A stretch of DNA of 64,000 bases from Dyella mobilis (GCF_016904945.1 NZ_JADIKF010000039.1:248001-312000); one strand, 5' to 3'. Shown: positions 52,648 to 62,848, counted from the stretch's first letter. Numbers and translations are program-made. The notes: a model not told the origin generated them from the letters alone.

Positions 52648-53598
52648 ATGCCCAGCATCGTGCCCATGAAAGCAAGCACCCGTAAAGAGTCTGTCGGCGC
52701 TGCCCCCGTCGCCGAGGTCGACGCCCAAGAAATTGACGCTTTTGTAGAGCGTGTCTGGTCCGAGGATGGCCTGGCGCAGCGCACGCTGGAAGCCTATCGG
52801 CAGGATCTTGAAACCCTGGCGCGCTGGCTCGCCGGTCGCGGGCGGCATCTGCGCAATGCACGGCGCGAAGATTTGTCTGCGTTCCACGGCTCGCAGCCGG
52901 TAGCGGTGCGTTCGATGGCGCGGCGCCAGTCGACGTTTCGCCGCTACTACGCTTCGCTGGCCCGGAACGAGCCCGGGTTCGACGATCCGACCTTGCTCAT
53001 CGAGCGCCCGAAGATGCCGCGCAGCCTGCCCAAGGCGCTGGCGGAACGCGAGATCGAGGGGCTGCTCGACGCGCCCGATGTCGGCACGACCCTGGGGTTG
53101 CGCGACCGCGCCATGCTGGAGCTGATGTACGCCTCCGGCTTGCGCGTTTCCGAACTGGTGGAGCTGCCTCTGGCCGCCTTGAACACCCGCCAGGGGGTGT
53201 TGCGCGTGACCGGCAAAGGCGGCAAGGACCGGCTGGTTCCTGTAGGCGAGGTGGCCCTTGAGCGCATCCAGGCCTATTTGGCGCAAGCGCGGCCGGTGCT
53301 TGCCAAGGGACGGCAACCTCTTGCGCTGTTTTTGAGCAAGCGCGGCGAAGCCATGACCCGCCAGATGTTCTGGACCTTGGTGAAGCGCCACGCCGTCTCG
53401 GTAGGCATTCACGCCAAGCGCATTTCGCCGCACGTGCTGCGACATTCCTTCGCCACGCACCTGCTCAATCACGGCGCGGACCTGCGCGCCTTGCAAATGC
53501 TGCTGGGTCACAGCGCGCTCAGTACGACGCAGATTTATACGCTGGTGGCCAAGGAAGGGTTGAAGCGCTTGCACGCCCAGCACCATCCGCGCGGCTGA
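52648..53598 (+). CDS. xerD: site-specific tyrosine recombinase XerD
   Basis: XerD, 316 residues, resolves chromosome dimers at dif with XerC and FtsK. The N-terminal core-binding domain (to about 125) is followed by the catalytic domain with R166 (GLRVSEL), K190 (TGKGGKDRLVP), H262 and R265 (SPHVLRHSFATHLL), H288 (MLLGHSALSTTQ) and the nucleophile Y297. All six catalytic residues are present. The start may be ATG 52648 or 52666; the N-terminus is 15-20 residues longer than E. coli XerD either way. In this group xerD is commonly followed by dsbC, as here. Confidence 0.95.
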   Translation: MPSIVPMKASTRKESVGAAPVAEVDAQEIDAFVERVWSEDGLAQRTLEAYRQDLETLARWLAGRGRHLRNARREDLSAFHGSQPVAVRSMARRQSTFRRYYASLARNEPGFDDPTLLIERPKMPRSLPKALAEREIEGLLDAPDVGTTLGLRDRAMLELMYASGLRVSELVELPLAALNTRQGVLRVTGKGGKDRLVPVGEVALERIQAYLAQARPVLAKGRQPLALFLSKRGEAMTRQMFWTLVKRHAVSVGIHAKRISPHVLRHSFATHLLNHGADLRALQMLLGHSALSTTQIYTLVAKEGLKRLHAQHHPRG

Positions 53599-53703
53599 TC
53601 GACATTTTCGTAGCGAGGTGAAGGGTTGTTTGCGGGAGGTATGCAATACTTGCCCTCCTAATTCGGCCCGTCCCGCGCGGCGGCGGCATGCAGTGAGGTT
53701 GTG

Positions 53704-54492
53704 ATGTCGAAGAAGTATTGGTTGATGTTTTTCAGCGGCATGCTTGCCGTGCACGCGGGCGCCGCCATCGCTCAATCCGCGGCCGTTTCTGCGGCGCCCA
53801 CCGCCGCCAATACGCCTGAAAACATCGTGCGGCAGACCCTCCACAAGCTGGTGCCTAAGGCGCAGGTCGATCAAGTGACCCCGTCGCCGCTTCCCGGCTT
53901 CTATCAGGTGATCGCTTCGGGCCATCTGGTCTACGTGAGCAACGACGGCCGGTACCTGATCAACGGCGACTTGATCGATGCCGCCAAGGGTGTCAGCCTT
54001 TCCGACGATGCCTGGGCTGCCTATCGCAAGACCGAACTGGCCAAGGTGCCGGTATCGGAGCGCATCGTGTTTGCGCCGGAACATCCCAAATACACCGTGA
54101 CGGTGTTTACCGACGTAACCTGCCCCTATTGCCGCGTGTTGCACCAGCAGATCGATGCCTTGAACAAGGAAGGCATCGCCGTGCAATATCTGGCCTGGCC
54201 GCGCGCCGGGGTCACGGGCGACGACGGCAAGCCTACCGATACCTACAAGGAGATGGTGTCGATCTGGTGTGCGGCGGACCGCAAAGACGCCTTCACCGAG
54301 GCCAAGCAGGGGCATGTCCCCAAATCGGTCGACTGCAAGAATCCGGTGGAGGACCAGTTCAACCTGGGGCTCAAGCTCGGTGTCACCGGCACCCCGTCCG
54401 TCTATGCCGAGGATGGCACCCTGATTGGGGGCTACCTGTCGCCTTCGGACATGCTGGAAGCGGTAAAAGCGCATTCCGGAACAGGCAGTTAA
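53704..54492 (+). CDS. dsbC: thiol:disulfide interchange protein DsbC
   Basis: A 262-residue periplasmic disulfide isomerase. The signal peptide is WLMFFSGMLAVHAGAAIAQS, then a DsbC dimerisation domain (about 38-110, LVPKAQVDQVTPSPLPGFYQ, GRYLINGDLIDAAKG) and a thioredoxin-fold domain with the active site C140-P-Y-C143 (FTDVTCPYCRVLHQQ), a second Cys pair and the cis-Pro in GVTGTPSVYAED. ATG 53704 is preferred over the GTG at 53701 given GAGG upstream. It follows xerD by about 105 nt. The insert with VTGDDGKPTDTYKE and VPKSVDCKN is as in proteobacterial DsbC. Confidence 0.95.
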   Translation: MSKKYWLMFFSGMLAVHAGAAIAQSAAVSAAPTAANTPENIVRQTLHKLVPKAQVDQVTPSPLPGFYQVIASGHLVYVSNDGRYLINGDLIDAAKGVSLSDDAWAAYRKTELAKVPVSERIVFAPEHPKYTVTVFTDVTCPYCRVLHQQIDALNKEGIAVQYLAWPRAGVTGDDGKPTDTYKEMVSIWCAADRKDAFTEAKQGHVPKSVDCKNPVEDQFNLGLKLGVTGTPSVYAEDGTLIGGYLSPSDMLEAVKAHSGTGS

Positions 54493-54511
54493 GTCACAAG
54501 TCCATCTGCCT

Positions 54512-54542
54512 GCTTATGCGGTCATGCAGCATAAGCTAGAAT
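54512..54542 (+). promoter_or_regulatory. inverted repeat and -10 box upstream of purL
   Basis: GCTTATGC (54512-54519) and GCATAAGC (54529-54536) are perfect 8-bp inverted arms 9 nt apart. They are followed directly by TAGAAT (54537-54542), a good -10 box. The arms would cover the -35 and spacer, the position of a repressor operator. A second perfect repeat, AGGCGCT/AGCGCCT (54544-54550/54561-54567), sits between the -10 box and the ATG. Confidence 0.55.
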
Positions 54543-54576
54543 AAGGCGCTTCGCCGCTATAGCGCCTATTCCCCGC

Positions 54577-57500
54577 ATGATCGCACTCGACGGGCAGAGC
54601 GCCCTCTCGCCTTTTCGCCTGGAACGTCTCAACGCCCGCCTGGATGCCTTGCATCGTGGTGCCAGGGTGCAGGCGTGCTGGTTTGTCTACTTCATCGACG
54701 CTGCCGTAGCGCCCGAGGGCGAACAGCGGCAACGGCTGCTCGAAGCACTCGAAGCCAAAGACGGCCAGCCGCAGCCGGCCTCGCTATGGGTGGTGCCGCG
54801 CCTGGGCACGATTTCGCCCTGGTCGAGCAAGGCGACCGATATCCTGCATGGCGCCGGTTTCGACCTGCACCGGGTGGAGCGCGGCATGGCCTGGCAAGTC
54901 AGCGGCCTGCCCAAGCCCGGCGACGCGAGCTACGACGAAGTCCTGGCGGTGTTGCACGATGCGATGACGCAATCGGTGCTGAGCAGCCTCGATCAGGCGC
55001 AGGGCCTGTTCCTGGCCGGCCGGCCGGGCGATCTGGTGTACGTGAAGCTGGGCAGCGATGCGCGCGGTGCGCTGGCCAAGGCCAATGGCGAACTGGGCCT
55101 GGCGCTGGCCGAGGACGAGATGGACTACCTCGCCGAGCGCTACGCCGAACTGGGTCGCGATCCGACCGACGCCGAACTCTTCATGTTCGCGCAGGCCAAC
55201 TCCGAGCATTGCCGCCACAAGGTGTTCAATGCGAGCTGGACGCTCGACGGCCAGGAGCAGGACAAGAGCCTGTTCGGCATGATCAAGAACACGCACCAGC
55301 ATTCGCCTGCGCATACGCTTTCCGCCTACAAAGACAACGCGGCGGTGATCGAGGGCAGTGTTGGCAAGCGTTTCGTCAGCGGCACCGACGGTACCTGGCG
55401 CGCCAACGACGAGCAGATCGACTACGCCATCAAGGTGGAGACGCACAACCACCCCACGGCGATCGCGCCCTGGCCGGGTGCGGCCACCGGTGCCGGCGGT
55501 GAAATCCGCGACGAAGGCGCGACCGGCCGCGGCGCCAAGCCGAAGGCCGGCCTGGTCGGTTTCTCGGTATCGGATCTGCGCATTCCCGGACATCCGCAGC
55601 CATGGGAGGTGGAGCGTCCGCTGCCGCCGCGCATGGCCAGCGCGTTTGAAATCATGCGCGACGGCCCGCTGGGCGCCGCTGCGTTCAACAACGAATTCGG
55701 TCGTCCCTGCCTGGGCGGCTACTTCCGTACCTACGAGCACGAAACCGGCGAAGCCGGTGTGCGCCGTGGCTACGACAAGCCGATCATGATCGCTGGCGGC
55801 CTGGCCAATATCCGTCGCGACCACGTGCAAAAGCGCGACGTGCAGCCGGGGCACGCGGTAATCGTGCTGGGCGGTCCGGCCATGCTGATTGGCTTGGGCG
55901 GCGGTGCGGCCTCTTCGGTGGCGTCCGGCGCATCCAGCGCGGAACTCGACTTCGCCTCCGTGCAGCGAGACAACGCCGAGATGGAGCGTCGCTGCCAGCA
56001 GGTTATCGACGCGTGCTGGGCGCGCGGCGACAACAATCCGATCGTAAGCGTGCACGACGTCGGTGCGGGCGGTCTGTCCAACGCCATTCCGGAATTGCTA
56101 AACGATGCCGGCGTGGGCGGCGACATCGATCTTTCCAAGGTACCTTGCGACGATCCGTCGTTGTCGCCGATGCAGGTGTGGAGCAACGAATCGCAGGAAC
56201 GCTACGTGCTGGCCATTGCCAAGGCCGACCTGCCGGAATTCGAAGCCTATTGCCAACGCGAGCGTTGTCCTTACGCGGTGGTCGGCACGGCGACGCAGCA
56301 ACGCGTGCTGCGCGTCATCGATCCGCGGCGCAACCTCACCGTGATCGATCTGCCGATGGATGTGCTGTTCGGCAAGCCGCCGCGCATGCATCGCGACGCC
56401 AAGCGCGTCAAGCCGCGCATCGACCTGATTGCGGACCTGAGCGGCATCGCGATGGACGAGGCGCTGATGCGCGTGCTGCGCCTGCCGACGGTCGGCAGCA
56501 AGAGCTTCCTCATCACCATCGGCGATCGCACCGTGGGCGGCTTGTGCGCGCGCGATCCGATGGTGGGCCCCTGGCAGGTGCCGGTGGCCGATTGTGCGGT
56601 GACCCTGCTCGACTTCGAAGGTTACCGAGGCGAAGCGATGGCCATGGCCGAACGCGCGCCGGTGGCCTTGCTCAACAGCGCCGATGCGGCGCGCCTTGCG
56701 GTCGGCGAAGCCATCACCAATCTCGCCGCGGCGCCGATCGAATCGCTGGGCGAAGTGCGCCTTTCCGCCAACTGGATGGCCGCGGTCAATCATCCCGGCG
56801 AAGATGCCGCGCTGTTTGATGCCGTCAAGGCCGTGGGCATGGAGCTTTGCCCCGAGCTGGATATTTCCATTCCGGTCGGCAAAGACTCGCTGTCGATGCA
56901 AACCACCTGGAACGATGGCGATGCGCCGCAGCGTACCGTCTCCCCCGTATCGCTGGTCATCACCGGTTTTGCGCGTGTCAGCGATGTGCGCCGCACGCTT
57001 ACGCCGCAATTGCGGCTCGATCGCGGTGACTCCGATCTGTGGTTGATCGATTTGGGCGGTGGTCGTTCGCGCCTGGGCGGTTCGTGCCTGACCCAGGTGT
57101 TCAACCGCGGCGGCGGCGTACCGCCGGATCTGGACGATCCCAAGCAGCTCAAGGCGTTGTTCGATCTGGTGCAGGAAGCCAACCGCGGCGGCCTGCTGAT
57201 GGCTTATCACGATCGTTCCGACGGCGGTGTCATCGTCACGCTGCTGGAAATGGCGTTTGCCGGCCATTGCGGTTTGGAAATCAGCCTGGACGGCTGGGCC
57301 GAAGCCACCTTGCGCGCCTTGTTCAACGAAGAACTGGGTGCGGTGCTGCAAGTGGCCGCAGCCAATCGCGAAGCCTTCGAAGCCCTGTTGGTCAAGCACG
57401 GCCTGGCGGGCATGAGCTATCGCATCGGCCGTCCGAAGGAAAAACTGGGCATCAAGCTGTTCCTCAACGGCGAAACGCTGTTCAAGTGGAACTGGACGCA

Positions 57501-58437
57501 ATTGTTCAAGGCGTGGAACGAAACCAGCCACGCCATGCAGCGCCTGCGCGACAACCCGGTCAGCGCCGATGCGGAACTGGCCTGGCGCATCGACGACGCC
57601 GACACCGGCATCAGCCCCAAGCTGACGTTCGATCCGGCCGAAGATATTGCGGCACTGTATGTGAAACGCGCCGAACGCCCGCGCGTGGCCATCCTGCGCG
57701 AGCAAGGCGTGAATGGCCAGGTGGAAATGGCGGCGGCTTTCACCCGCGCCGGTTTCGACGCGGTGGACGTGCACGTATCCGATCTGGCCAGCGGCCGGAT
57801 CAAGCTTGCCGATTTCCGCGGTTTTGCCGCCTGCGGCGGCTTCTCCTACGGCGACGTGCTCGGTGCTGGGCGCGGTTGGGCGGCCTCGATTCTTTACAAC
57901 GACAAGCTGCGCGCCGAATTCACGGCTTTCTTTGCCGATCCGAGCAAGTTTGCGCTGGGTGTATGCAACGGCTGCCAGATGCTGAGCCAGCTGAAGGACA
58001 TCATTCCCGGTGCGCAGCACTGGCCGAAGTTCTTGCGCAACGCCTCCGAACAATACGAGGCGCGCCTGGCCACGCTGGAAGTACTGGATTCGCCCAGCAT
58101 CTTCTTCAAGGGCATGGCCGGTTCGCGTATTCCGGTGGCGGTGGCGCATGGCGAAGGGCGTGTCAGCTTCCCGCAGTCGTGCAGTCCGGCCAAGTCTGGC
58201 GGCGCGGTGCGCTTCGTCGATAACCGCGGCAAACCGACCGAGAACTACCCGTTGAACCCGAACGGTTCGCCGGGCGGTTTGGCCGGCTTTACGGCTGCCG
58301 ACGGTCGGGTAACGATCCTGATGCCGCATCCGGAGCGCGTGTTCCGCACGGCGCAAATGAGCTGGCACCCGGAATCTTGGGGCGAGGATTCGCCCTGGAT
58401 GCGCATGTTCCGCAACGCAAGGGTGTGGTGCGGCTGA
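54577..58437 (+). CDS. purL: phosphoribosylformylglycinamidine synthase (large single-chain type)
   Basis: PurL, 1286 residues, catalyses the fourth step of purine synthesis: FGAR plus glutamine and ATP to FGAM. The N-terminal PurS-like part is followed by two tandem AIR-synthase domains ([38 protein letters not shown]; later SLQTTWNDG-type) and a C-terminal glutamine amidotransferase domain with the nucleophile C1130 in [13 protein letters not shown] and the His-Glu pair in [13 protein letters not shown]. Length matches the single-chain gammaproteobacterial type. No clear Shine-Dalgarno precedes the ATG (CCTATTCCCCGC). It overlaps the next gene by about 10 bp. Confidence 0.97.
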   Translation: MIALDGQSALSPFRLERLNARLDALHRGARVQACWFVYFIDAAVAPEGEQRQRLLEALEAKDGQPQPASLWVVPRLGTISPWSSKATDILHGAGFDLHRVERGMAWQVSGLPKPGDASYDEVLAVLHDAMTQSVLSSLDQAQGLFLAGRPGDLVYVKLGSDARGALAKANGELGLALAEDEMDYLAERYAELGRDPTDAELFMFAQANSEHCRHKVFNASWTLDGQEQDKSLFGMIKNTHQHSPAHTLSAYKDNAAVIEGSVGKRFVSGTDGTWRANDEQIDYAIKVETHNHPTAIAPWPGAATGAGGEIRDEGATGRGAKPKAGLVGFSVSDLRIPGHPQPWEVERPLPPRMASAFEIMRDGPLGAAAFNNEFGRPCLGGYFRTYEHETGEAGVRRGYDKPIMIAGGLANIRRDHVQKRDVQPGHAVIVLGGPAMLIGLGGGAASSVASGASSAELDFASVQRDNAEMERRCQQVIDACWARGDNNPIVSVHDVGAGGLSNAIPELLNDAGVGGDIDLSKVPCDDPSLSPMQVWSNESQERYVLAIAKADLPEFEAYCQRERCPYAVVGTATQQRVLRVIDPRRNLTVIDLPMDVLFGKPPRMHRDAKRVKPRIDLIADLSGIAMDEALMRVLRLPTVGSKSFLITIGDRTVGGLCARDPMVGPWQVPVADCAVTLLDFEGYRGEAMAMAERAPVALLNSADAARLAVGEAITNLAAAPIESLGEVRLSANWMAAVNHPGEDAALFDAVKAVGMELCPELDISIPVGKDSLSMQTTWNDGDAPQRTVSPVSLVITGFARVSDVRRTLTPQLRLDRGDSDLWLIDLGGGRSRLGGSCLTQVFNRGGGVPPDLDDPKQLKALFDLVQEANRGGLLMAYHDRSDGGVIVTLLEMAFAGHCGLEISLDGWAEATLRALFNEELGAVLQVAAANREAFEALLVKHGLAGMSYRIGRPKEKLGIKLFLNGETLFKWNWTQLFKAWNETSHAMQRLRDNPVSADAELAWRIDDADTGISPKLTFDPAEDIAALYVKRAERPRVAILREQGVNGQVEMAAAFTRAGFDAVDVHVSDLASGRIKLADFRGFAACGGFSYGDVLGAGRGWAASILYNDKLRAEFTAFFADPSKFALGVCNGCQMLSQLKDIIPGAQHWPKFLRNASEQYEARLATLEVLDSPSIFFKGMAGSRIPVAVAHGEGRVSFPQSCSPAKSGGAVRFVDNRGKPTENYPLNPNGSPGGLAGFTAADGRVTILMPHPERVFRTAQMSWHPESWGEDSPWMRMFRNARVWCG

Positions 58438-59180
58438 GCCGCATCCGCCTTGCCCGCGGATGGCCAGCCTGGTTGTTGGCCATCACGTGGGCGCTGTTGC
58501 TTGCTTGCCTGCCCTGGTGGCTGGACCTTCCCTTGCTGCTCGGATTCGCGGCGACGCAGGCCGCGCGGTTACAGCGGTTGCACGATTACGCCCCGCTGCT
58601 TCGACACGCCCTGCGTTGGGGTTTGGCGGGTTTGCTGGTGGCGAGCTATCGGGCCACGGGCGAGCACGCATCGGCGATCATTTTCGTCTCGCTGGCGGCA
58701 CTGGCCGGCTCTTCCACGTTGATCCTGCTGGAGTCCTGGTTGAGCCACAAACCTTTGCGAAGCCCGGCGATTGCCGCGGCGTCGCCAGAGTGGAGGGAGA
58801 TGGCCTTGGCGCCAGTGGGTCCGTCAGCCGCGATCATCGAGCTGCAGGCACCCATCTGGCACGAGCGCGGAGATCTGGCCGGCGAAGCGCTGGCAGGCCT
58901 CCAATGGTTGGACGAAAGCGGTTGTCTGGTGGATGAGCGTGTCCGCATCGACCACCTCGATCCGCGGGTTTCCGTAGCGCCGGGGCAGGGTTGGATGGCC
59001 TGGCCGATGGCCGCGGGGCGTGGAGTGGTGCTGTACGATCGGAAGCACCAACAATTGCATCGGTTGCGGGGTTGGCAGTTTTACGGTTGGCATGCCGGCG
59101 AAGCATGGCTCAGCCGCGGCGAGGATCAGCCGCCGCTCGCGCTTTCGCACGTGCTGGGTCAAGATCAGCTCGAGGAATAA
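58428..59180 (+). CDS. membrane-anchored protein of unknown function
   Basis: About 250 residues, not recognised. The first ~110 residues contain two or three hydrophobic segments ([53 protein letters not shown]); the rest is soluble and looks beta-rich, with [36 protein letters not shown] and [20 protein letters not shown]. The layout resembles small inner-membrane proteins with a cytoplasmic or periplasmic beta domain, but I cannot name a family. GTG 58428 or 58425 is the likely start, overlapping the purL stop; both have weak ribosome sites. The next gene begins right after the stop, so they are probably co-transcribed. Confidence 0.75.
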   Translation: MRLSRIRLARGWPAWLLAITWALLLACLPWWLDLPLLLGFAATQAARLQRLHDYAPLLRHALRWGLAGLLVASYRATGEHASAIIFVSLAALAGSSTLILLESWLSHKPLRSPAIAAASPEWREMALAPVGPSAAIIELQAPIWHERGDLAGEALAGLQWLDESGCLVDERVRIDHLDPRVSVAPGQGWMAWPMAAGRGVVLYDRKHQQLHRLRGWQFYGWHAGEAWLSRGEDQPPLALSHVLGQDQLEE

Positions 59181-60077
59181 ATGCCGCCTTCATCAAGGGT
59201 CACCATGTCGATACGTGATGCGACACCGCCCGTGCTCAGCGTCATCATCGTGTCGGCCGACAGCGGGCCGAGCCTGCGCGACTGCGTAAACGCGGTGCTG
59301 GCATGCTCGACGTCGCTCGAGCTGCTGCTGATCGACAACGCTTCCTCCGATGGCATCCCGCAGGCGATCGCGCGCGCGCGCGAACAGGATGGTCGTCTGA
59401 AGGTGATCTACAACCACGCCAATCTCGGTTTCGGCCCGGCGGTGAATCGCGCCGCGACGCAGGCGCGGGGGCAGGCTTATTTGATACTCAATCCCGATTG
59501 CCTGCTCGATCAATCGGCGTTGCAGCGCCTGCTCGATATTCTGGATGGGGAGCCCAAGGCCGGATTGATCGGAGCGGTGGTCTGCGATGCCCAGGGCGTG
59601 CCTGATCCGGCATCGTACCGCCGCGACCCCGTCATGCAGCGGGCGTTTGCTACGTTGTTCAAGCGCGGCGGTGACGGTGTAAACGTCACCGGAGAAATGC
59701 CCGATCACCTGGTGGAAGCAGAGGCGGTGTCGGGTGCGGTAATGCTGATGCCCACGCGCGTGTTCGAATGCCTCAATGGCTTCGACGAGAACTACTTTCT
59801 GCACTGCGAAGACCTGGATCTTTGCCGACGCGTACGCGACGGCGGTTGGCGGGTACTTTTGGCTGGCGATGTGCGCGTGTTGCACGGCAAAGGCGGGTCC
59901 AGCCGCCACCGGCCGATATTCGTGAGTTATCACAAGCATCGAGGCATGTGGCGCTGGTTCCGTAAATTCGATCCGGCAGCGCGCAACCGGCACTTGGCGG
60001 CGATGGTGTGGCTGGGCATCTGGGCTCATTTCCTGTTGCAGATTCCCGGTCAGCTGCGCAAATTGGCCAGGCAATGA
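59181..60077 (+). CDS. glycosyltransferase family 2 protein (rhamnosyltransferase-like)
   Basis: A 298-residue GT-A fold glycosyltransferase of family GT2. It starts PVLSVIIVSADSGPSLRDCV; LELLLIDNASSDG carries the nucleotide-binding Asp, YNHANLGFGPAVNRA and YLILNPDCLL the NPD motif that replaces DxD, and FDENYFLHCEDLDLCRRVRD the catalytic EDxD-type region. This pattern is that of the GT2 group annotated as rhamnosyl- or similar transferases acting on surface polysaccharide. A hydrophobic C-terminal end (MVWLGIWAHFLLQI) may sit on the membrane. The gene starts directly after the previous stop (GAGGAATAA before ATG) and overlaps the next ATG by 4 bp. Confidence 0.92.
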   Translation: MPPSSRVTMSIRDATPPVLSVIIVSADSGPSLRDCVNAVLACSTSLELLLIDNASSDGIPQAIARAREQDGRLKVIYNHANLGFGPAVNRAATQARGQAYLILNPDCLLDQSALQRLLDILDGEPKAGLIGAVVCDAQGVPDPASYRRDPVMQRAFATLFKRGGDGVNVTGEMPDHLVEAEAVSGAVMLMPTRVFECLNGFDENYFLHCEDLDLCRRVRDGGWRVLLAGDVRVLHGKGGSSRHRPIFVSYHKHRGMWRWFRKFDPAARNRHLAAMVWLGIWAHFLLQIPGQLRKLARQ

Positions 60078-60982
60078 GCGCTGCTTCGCGTACGAGCCTG
60101 CTGGCGACCCTCGGTCTGCTGGTCATGACGGCAGTGTGGGGTTCGACCTTTGTGCTGATCAAAGGCGTGGTGGATCGTATGCCCGTCGCCGATTTTTTGG
60201 CGGTGCGCTTTGTCGTGGCGGCGATCGTCACGTGTGCTCTGTTTCATCGTCACGTGGCGCGCCTGGAGCGCCGCCAGTTGTGGCGCGGTTTAGTGCTGGG
60301 CGTGATCTACGGTTGCGGCCAATTGCTGCAGACCTGGGGGCTGGCGCTTATTTCTCCCAGCGTAAGCGGCTTCGTTACCGGCATGTACGTGGTGTTTACG
60401 CCGATCCTCGCAACGCTGATCTTGCGCCAGCGCACTCCGTCCGTCACGTGGGTGGCCGTTGCGCTGGCGACGTTGGGCCTGGCGCTGCTTTCCCTCAATG
60501 GTTTTTCCGTCGATACCGGCGTGTGGCTGACCTTGCTGTCGGCGCTGCTTTACGGCCTGCACATCATTGCCTTGGGGCATTGGTCGCGCGCAGAAGAGGC
60601 ATTTGGTTTGTCGACCGTGCAAATGGCCGTGATCGCGCTGGTTTGCCTGCTGGCGACGGTCGGCCATGGCGGCCCGACGCTCCCACCCGATCGCCACGCC
60701 TGGATAGCAGTGTTGTACATGGCGCTCGTTGCCGGTGCCGGTGCCATGCTGATACAGACCTGGGCCCAGGCGCATTTGCCGGCCACCCGGGCTGCCATCG
60801 TGATGACCACCGAACCGGTATTTGCCGCCGGCTTTGCCGTGGCACTGGGGGCCGACGTGCTCACCTGGCGCATGCTGGTCGGCGGCGGGCTGGTGCTGGC
60901 CGCCATGTACATGGTCGAGCTGATGCCGCGTCGCGGCAGCAAGAACGCCTTGCCTGCCGAAGCCGTTCACCACGAAGTGTGA
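60074..60982 (+). CDS. EamA family transporter
   Basis: A 302-residue, ten-helix drug/metabolite transporter with two EamA halves: LLVMTAVWGSTFVLIKGVVD and MYVVFTPILATLILRQRTPS in the first, LSALLYGLHIIALGHWSRAE and ATRAAIVMTTEPVFAAGFAV in the second. It resembles YtfF/RhaT-like exporters, substrate unknown. It starts in an ATGA overlap with the glycosyltransferase gene, so the three genes 58428-60982 look like one operon. It is a distant paralogue of the EamA gene at 23379-24296. Confidence 0.92.
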   Translation: MSAASRTSLLATLGLLVMTAVWGSTFVLIKGVVDRMPVADFLAVRFVVAAIVTCALFHRHVARLERRQLWRGLVLGVIYGCGQLLQTWGLALISPSVSGFVTGMYVVFTPILATLILRQRTPSVTWVAVALATLGLALLSLNGFSVDTGVWLTLLSALLYGLHIIALGHWSRAEEAFGLSTVQMAVIALVCLLATVGHGGPTLPPDRHAWIAVLYMALVAGAGAMLIQTWAQAHLPATRAAIVMTTEPVFAAGFAVALGADVLTWRMLVGGGLVLAAMYMVELMPRRGSKNALPAEAVHHEV

Positions 60983-61189
60983 ATTCAGTGGTGCATGGAT
61001 GGCGGTTGGCTGCGCACTAAATAGTGATGCCCATCGCGCTCGCAGCAGCGAAGGAAAAAGCTGACAGTTGGCGTTGATAAAAATCCATTTCGATCTCTGA
61101 CCAAATTGGGCACCGTTTGATCCGGCGGTACCGCTACTGAATTTCCGAGTGCGGCGACCGTCGACCCATCACAACGGACGAGATGCGCC

Positions 61190-61564
61190 ATGTCATTCGT
61201 AGATACATTTGATGCACTCAAGCGTCAGTCAAAAGTGGACGCAAGTGTCGGTATAGGCATCGCGAAGCTGCTCGACGGCGAAGGCGTCAACTATTACGCA
61301 ACGAGCCTGCCGCCAGGTGCAAAGATCAGCCCCCACTATCATCAGAGCGGTCACGAGACCTATCTCATTCTTCAGGGCAGGGGGTTGATTCATACCCGCT
61401 CCTTGGATGACAAGCAGATGCAGTCCAGGCGCGTGCAGCGCGGCTCGATCTTCGACATACCGCCCAATACGGTGCATCAGTTGGAGAATGATTCCAACGA
61501 CGTTTTGATCCTGGTTTTCACGTGCAAACCCAGTCACCTTGGTGAGGACAGGGTGCTTGCATGA
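61190..61564 (+). CDS. cupin domain protein
   Basis: A 124-residue single-domain cupin. The first cupin motif is ISPHYHQSGHETYLILQGRG (His-x-His and Glu metal ligands) and the second PPNTVHQLEN with the third His. The hydrophobic strands around them are intact. Function and metal are unknown; similar small cupins include isomerases and sensors. The 207-nt region upstream (60983-61189) holds no gene and is more AT-rich than usual (TGATAAAAATCC), and codon choice here is less GC-biased than in the neighbours, which may point to recent acquisition. The ribosome site (CGAGATGCGCC) is weak. Confidence 0.85.
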   Translation: MSFVDTFDALKRQSKVDASVGIGIAKLLDGEGVNYYATSLPPGAKISPHYHQSGHETYLILQGRGLIHTRSLDDKQMQSRRVQRGSIFDIPPNTVHQLENDSNDVLILVFTCKPSHLGEDRVLA

Positions 61565-61651
61565 ATGAACGAGAGGTCCGCTTCCGACATTGCCTCGGCG
61601 TGGCTTTCACGTTCACGCGGCACCGTCAGCTAAGGGGGCTCTGCGCAAGCA

Positions 61652-62167
61652 CTATGGTGTTGCGTCTGGCTTTTTGTGCGGCTGCATCGCAAGACGCACC
61701 AGATAAACCACGATCGCAACGTTCCCCAGCAACGCCGCCAGCTTCAGCCAGTTGAACTTGTGGAACACTTCATAGACTTCGAATGGCACCAGCGAACCGG
61801 TGGCGATGACGGTGAACCATTCGGCCCAATGCTTGCGCAGCCACAGGCCGATGCCTTCGGTAGCAAAGATGGCGGCATAGCCCAGCGCCACGATGCCGAT
61901 GGCGGCGAACTTGCCTGGCCCCATCTGTTCCAGCAGTTGCACCAGTTGCCAGCGCAGGCCATTGGTATCGGCCAGGGACAGGTGTTCCAGCGCATGCACC
62001 AGATGGTTGAAGTTTTCTTCCTTGTGCAAACCGAATGCCACGATGGCGACGATGATCAGGCAAACCGTCTTGGCCACTTCGTACACGGCGATGATGCGCA
62101 GGCCTACGCTGTGCCTGGCTTCTATCTCGGACGTGGGCTTGGTTTTGCTGCGGTGGCCTGAGGACAT
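61652..62167 (-). CDS. DUF2127 domain membrane protein (1)
   Basis: A 171-residue DUF2127 protein with about four transmembrane segments (LRIIAVYEVAKTVCLIIVAI; FAAIGIVALGYAAIFATEGI; VIATGSLVPFEVYEVF; ALLGNVAIVVYLVRLA). The family consensus is visible in GLRIIAVYE and WLRKHWAEWFTVIATGSLVP. Function unknown. It is the second of two tandem, same-strand copies; by eye the two proteins share about three quarters of their residues, with the identical blocks LEHLSLADTNGLRW and LRKHWAEWFTVIATG. The N-terminal 15 residues are Lys/Ser-rich and differ. Confidence 0.9.
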   Translation of the reverse strand: MSSGHRSKTKPTSEIEARHSVGLRIIAVYEVAKTVCLIIVAIVAFGLHKEENFNHLVHALEHLSLADTNGLRWQLVQLLEQMGPGKFAAIGIVALGYAAIFATEGIGLWLRKHWAEWFTVIATGSLVPFEVYEVFHKFNWLKLAALLGNVAIVVYLVRLAMQPHKKPDATP

Positions 62168-62288
62168 GGTTATCGCGCATGTTTTGCGTGGGAAAGCAGG
62201 AGTTTACCCGGAGCAAGACGGCAAAGGTCCATGCCTCGGTACCGCGGCGCCCTTCGTTGGGGAGATGGTGCAGATGACGTCGGCACGC

Positions 62289-62795
62289 TCAACGGGTGCC
62301 CTGGCGCGGCTGTATCGCCAGGCGCACCAGATAGATCACGATCGCCACGTTTGCGAGCAACGCGCCAACCTTCAACAGGCTGAACTTGTGGAATATCTCG
62401 TAGATTTCGAACGGTACCAGCGAGCCGGTGGCGATCACGGTGAACCACTCGGCCCAATGTTTGCGCAGCCACAGGCCGGTGCCCTCGGTAGCGAAAATTG
62501 CGGCATAGACTAAGGCGACACTGCCGATGGCGACGAACTTGCCCGGACCCATCTGCTCCAGCAATTGCACCAACTTCCAGCGCAAGCCATTGGTGTCGGC
62601 CAGGGACAGGTGTTCCAAGGTACTCACGAGATGGTCGAAGTTTTTCTCTTGATGCAGCCCGAACGCCAGGAAAGCCACGACGACCAGGCATGCGGACTTG
62701 ATCGCCTTGTAGATGGCAATGATGCGCAGGCCGAGGCTGTGCTGGGCAGGCACGTTGGAGGCGGATTTGCGGATGCGCTGGTCGCTTGAAGACAT
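62289..62795 (-). CDS. DUF2127 domain membrane protein (2)
   Basis: A 168-residue DUF2127 protein, upstream copy of the tandem pair, with the same helices and consensus (HSLGLRIIAIYKAIKSACLV; WAEWFTVIATGSLVPFEIYE). I choose ATG 62795 (MSSSDQR), parallel to the MSSGHRS start of its paralogue; an extension to 62843 is Pro/Cys-rich and has no counterpart. The 121-nt gap between the copies contains no gene. Both may be expressed together, but each has room for a promoter. Confidence 0.9.
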   Translation of the reverse strand: MSSSDQRIRKSASNVPAQHSLGLRIIAIYKAIKSACLVVVAFLAFGLHQEKNFDHLVSTLEHLSLADTNGLRWKLVQLLEQMGPGKFVAIGSVALVYAAIFATEGTGLWLRKHWAEWFTVIATGSLVPFEIYEIFHKFSLLKVGALLANVAIVIYLVRLAIQPRQGTR

Positions 62796-62848
62796 GGTTG
62801 TGCGGCACGGCCTGCATGGGGGCTGGGGTCTAGCCGGAGGCAAAGCAA

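Noticed and set aside
56098..58368. A 756-codon minus-strand open frame inside purL
   Set aside because: Mirror frame of purL; no motifs and an amino-acid composition typical of antisense GC-rich coding DNA.
61561..61755. A 64-codon frame overlapping the cupin stop in ATGA
   Set aside because: The overlap is suggestive, but the frame runs into the antisense of the DUF2127 gene, has an odd composition and no recognisable domain or ribosome site.
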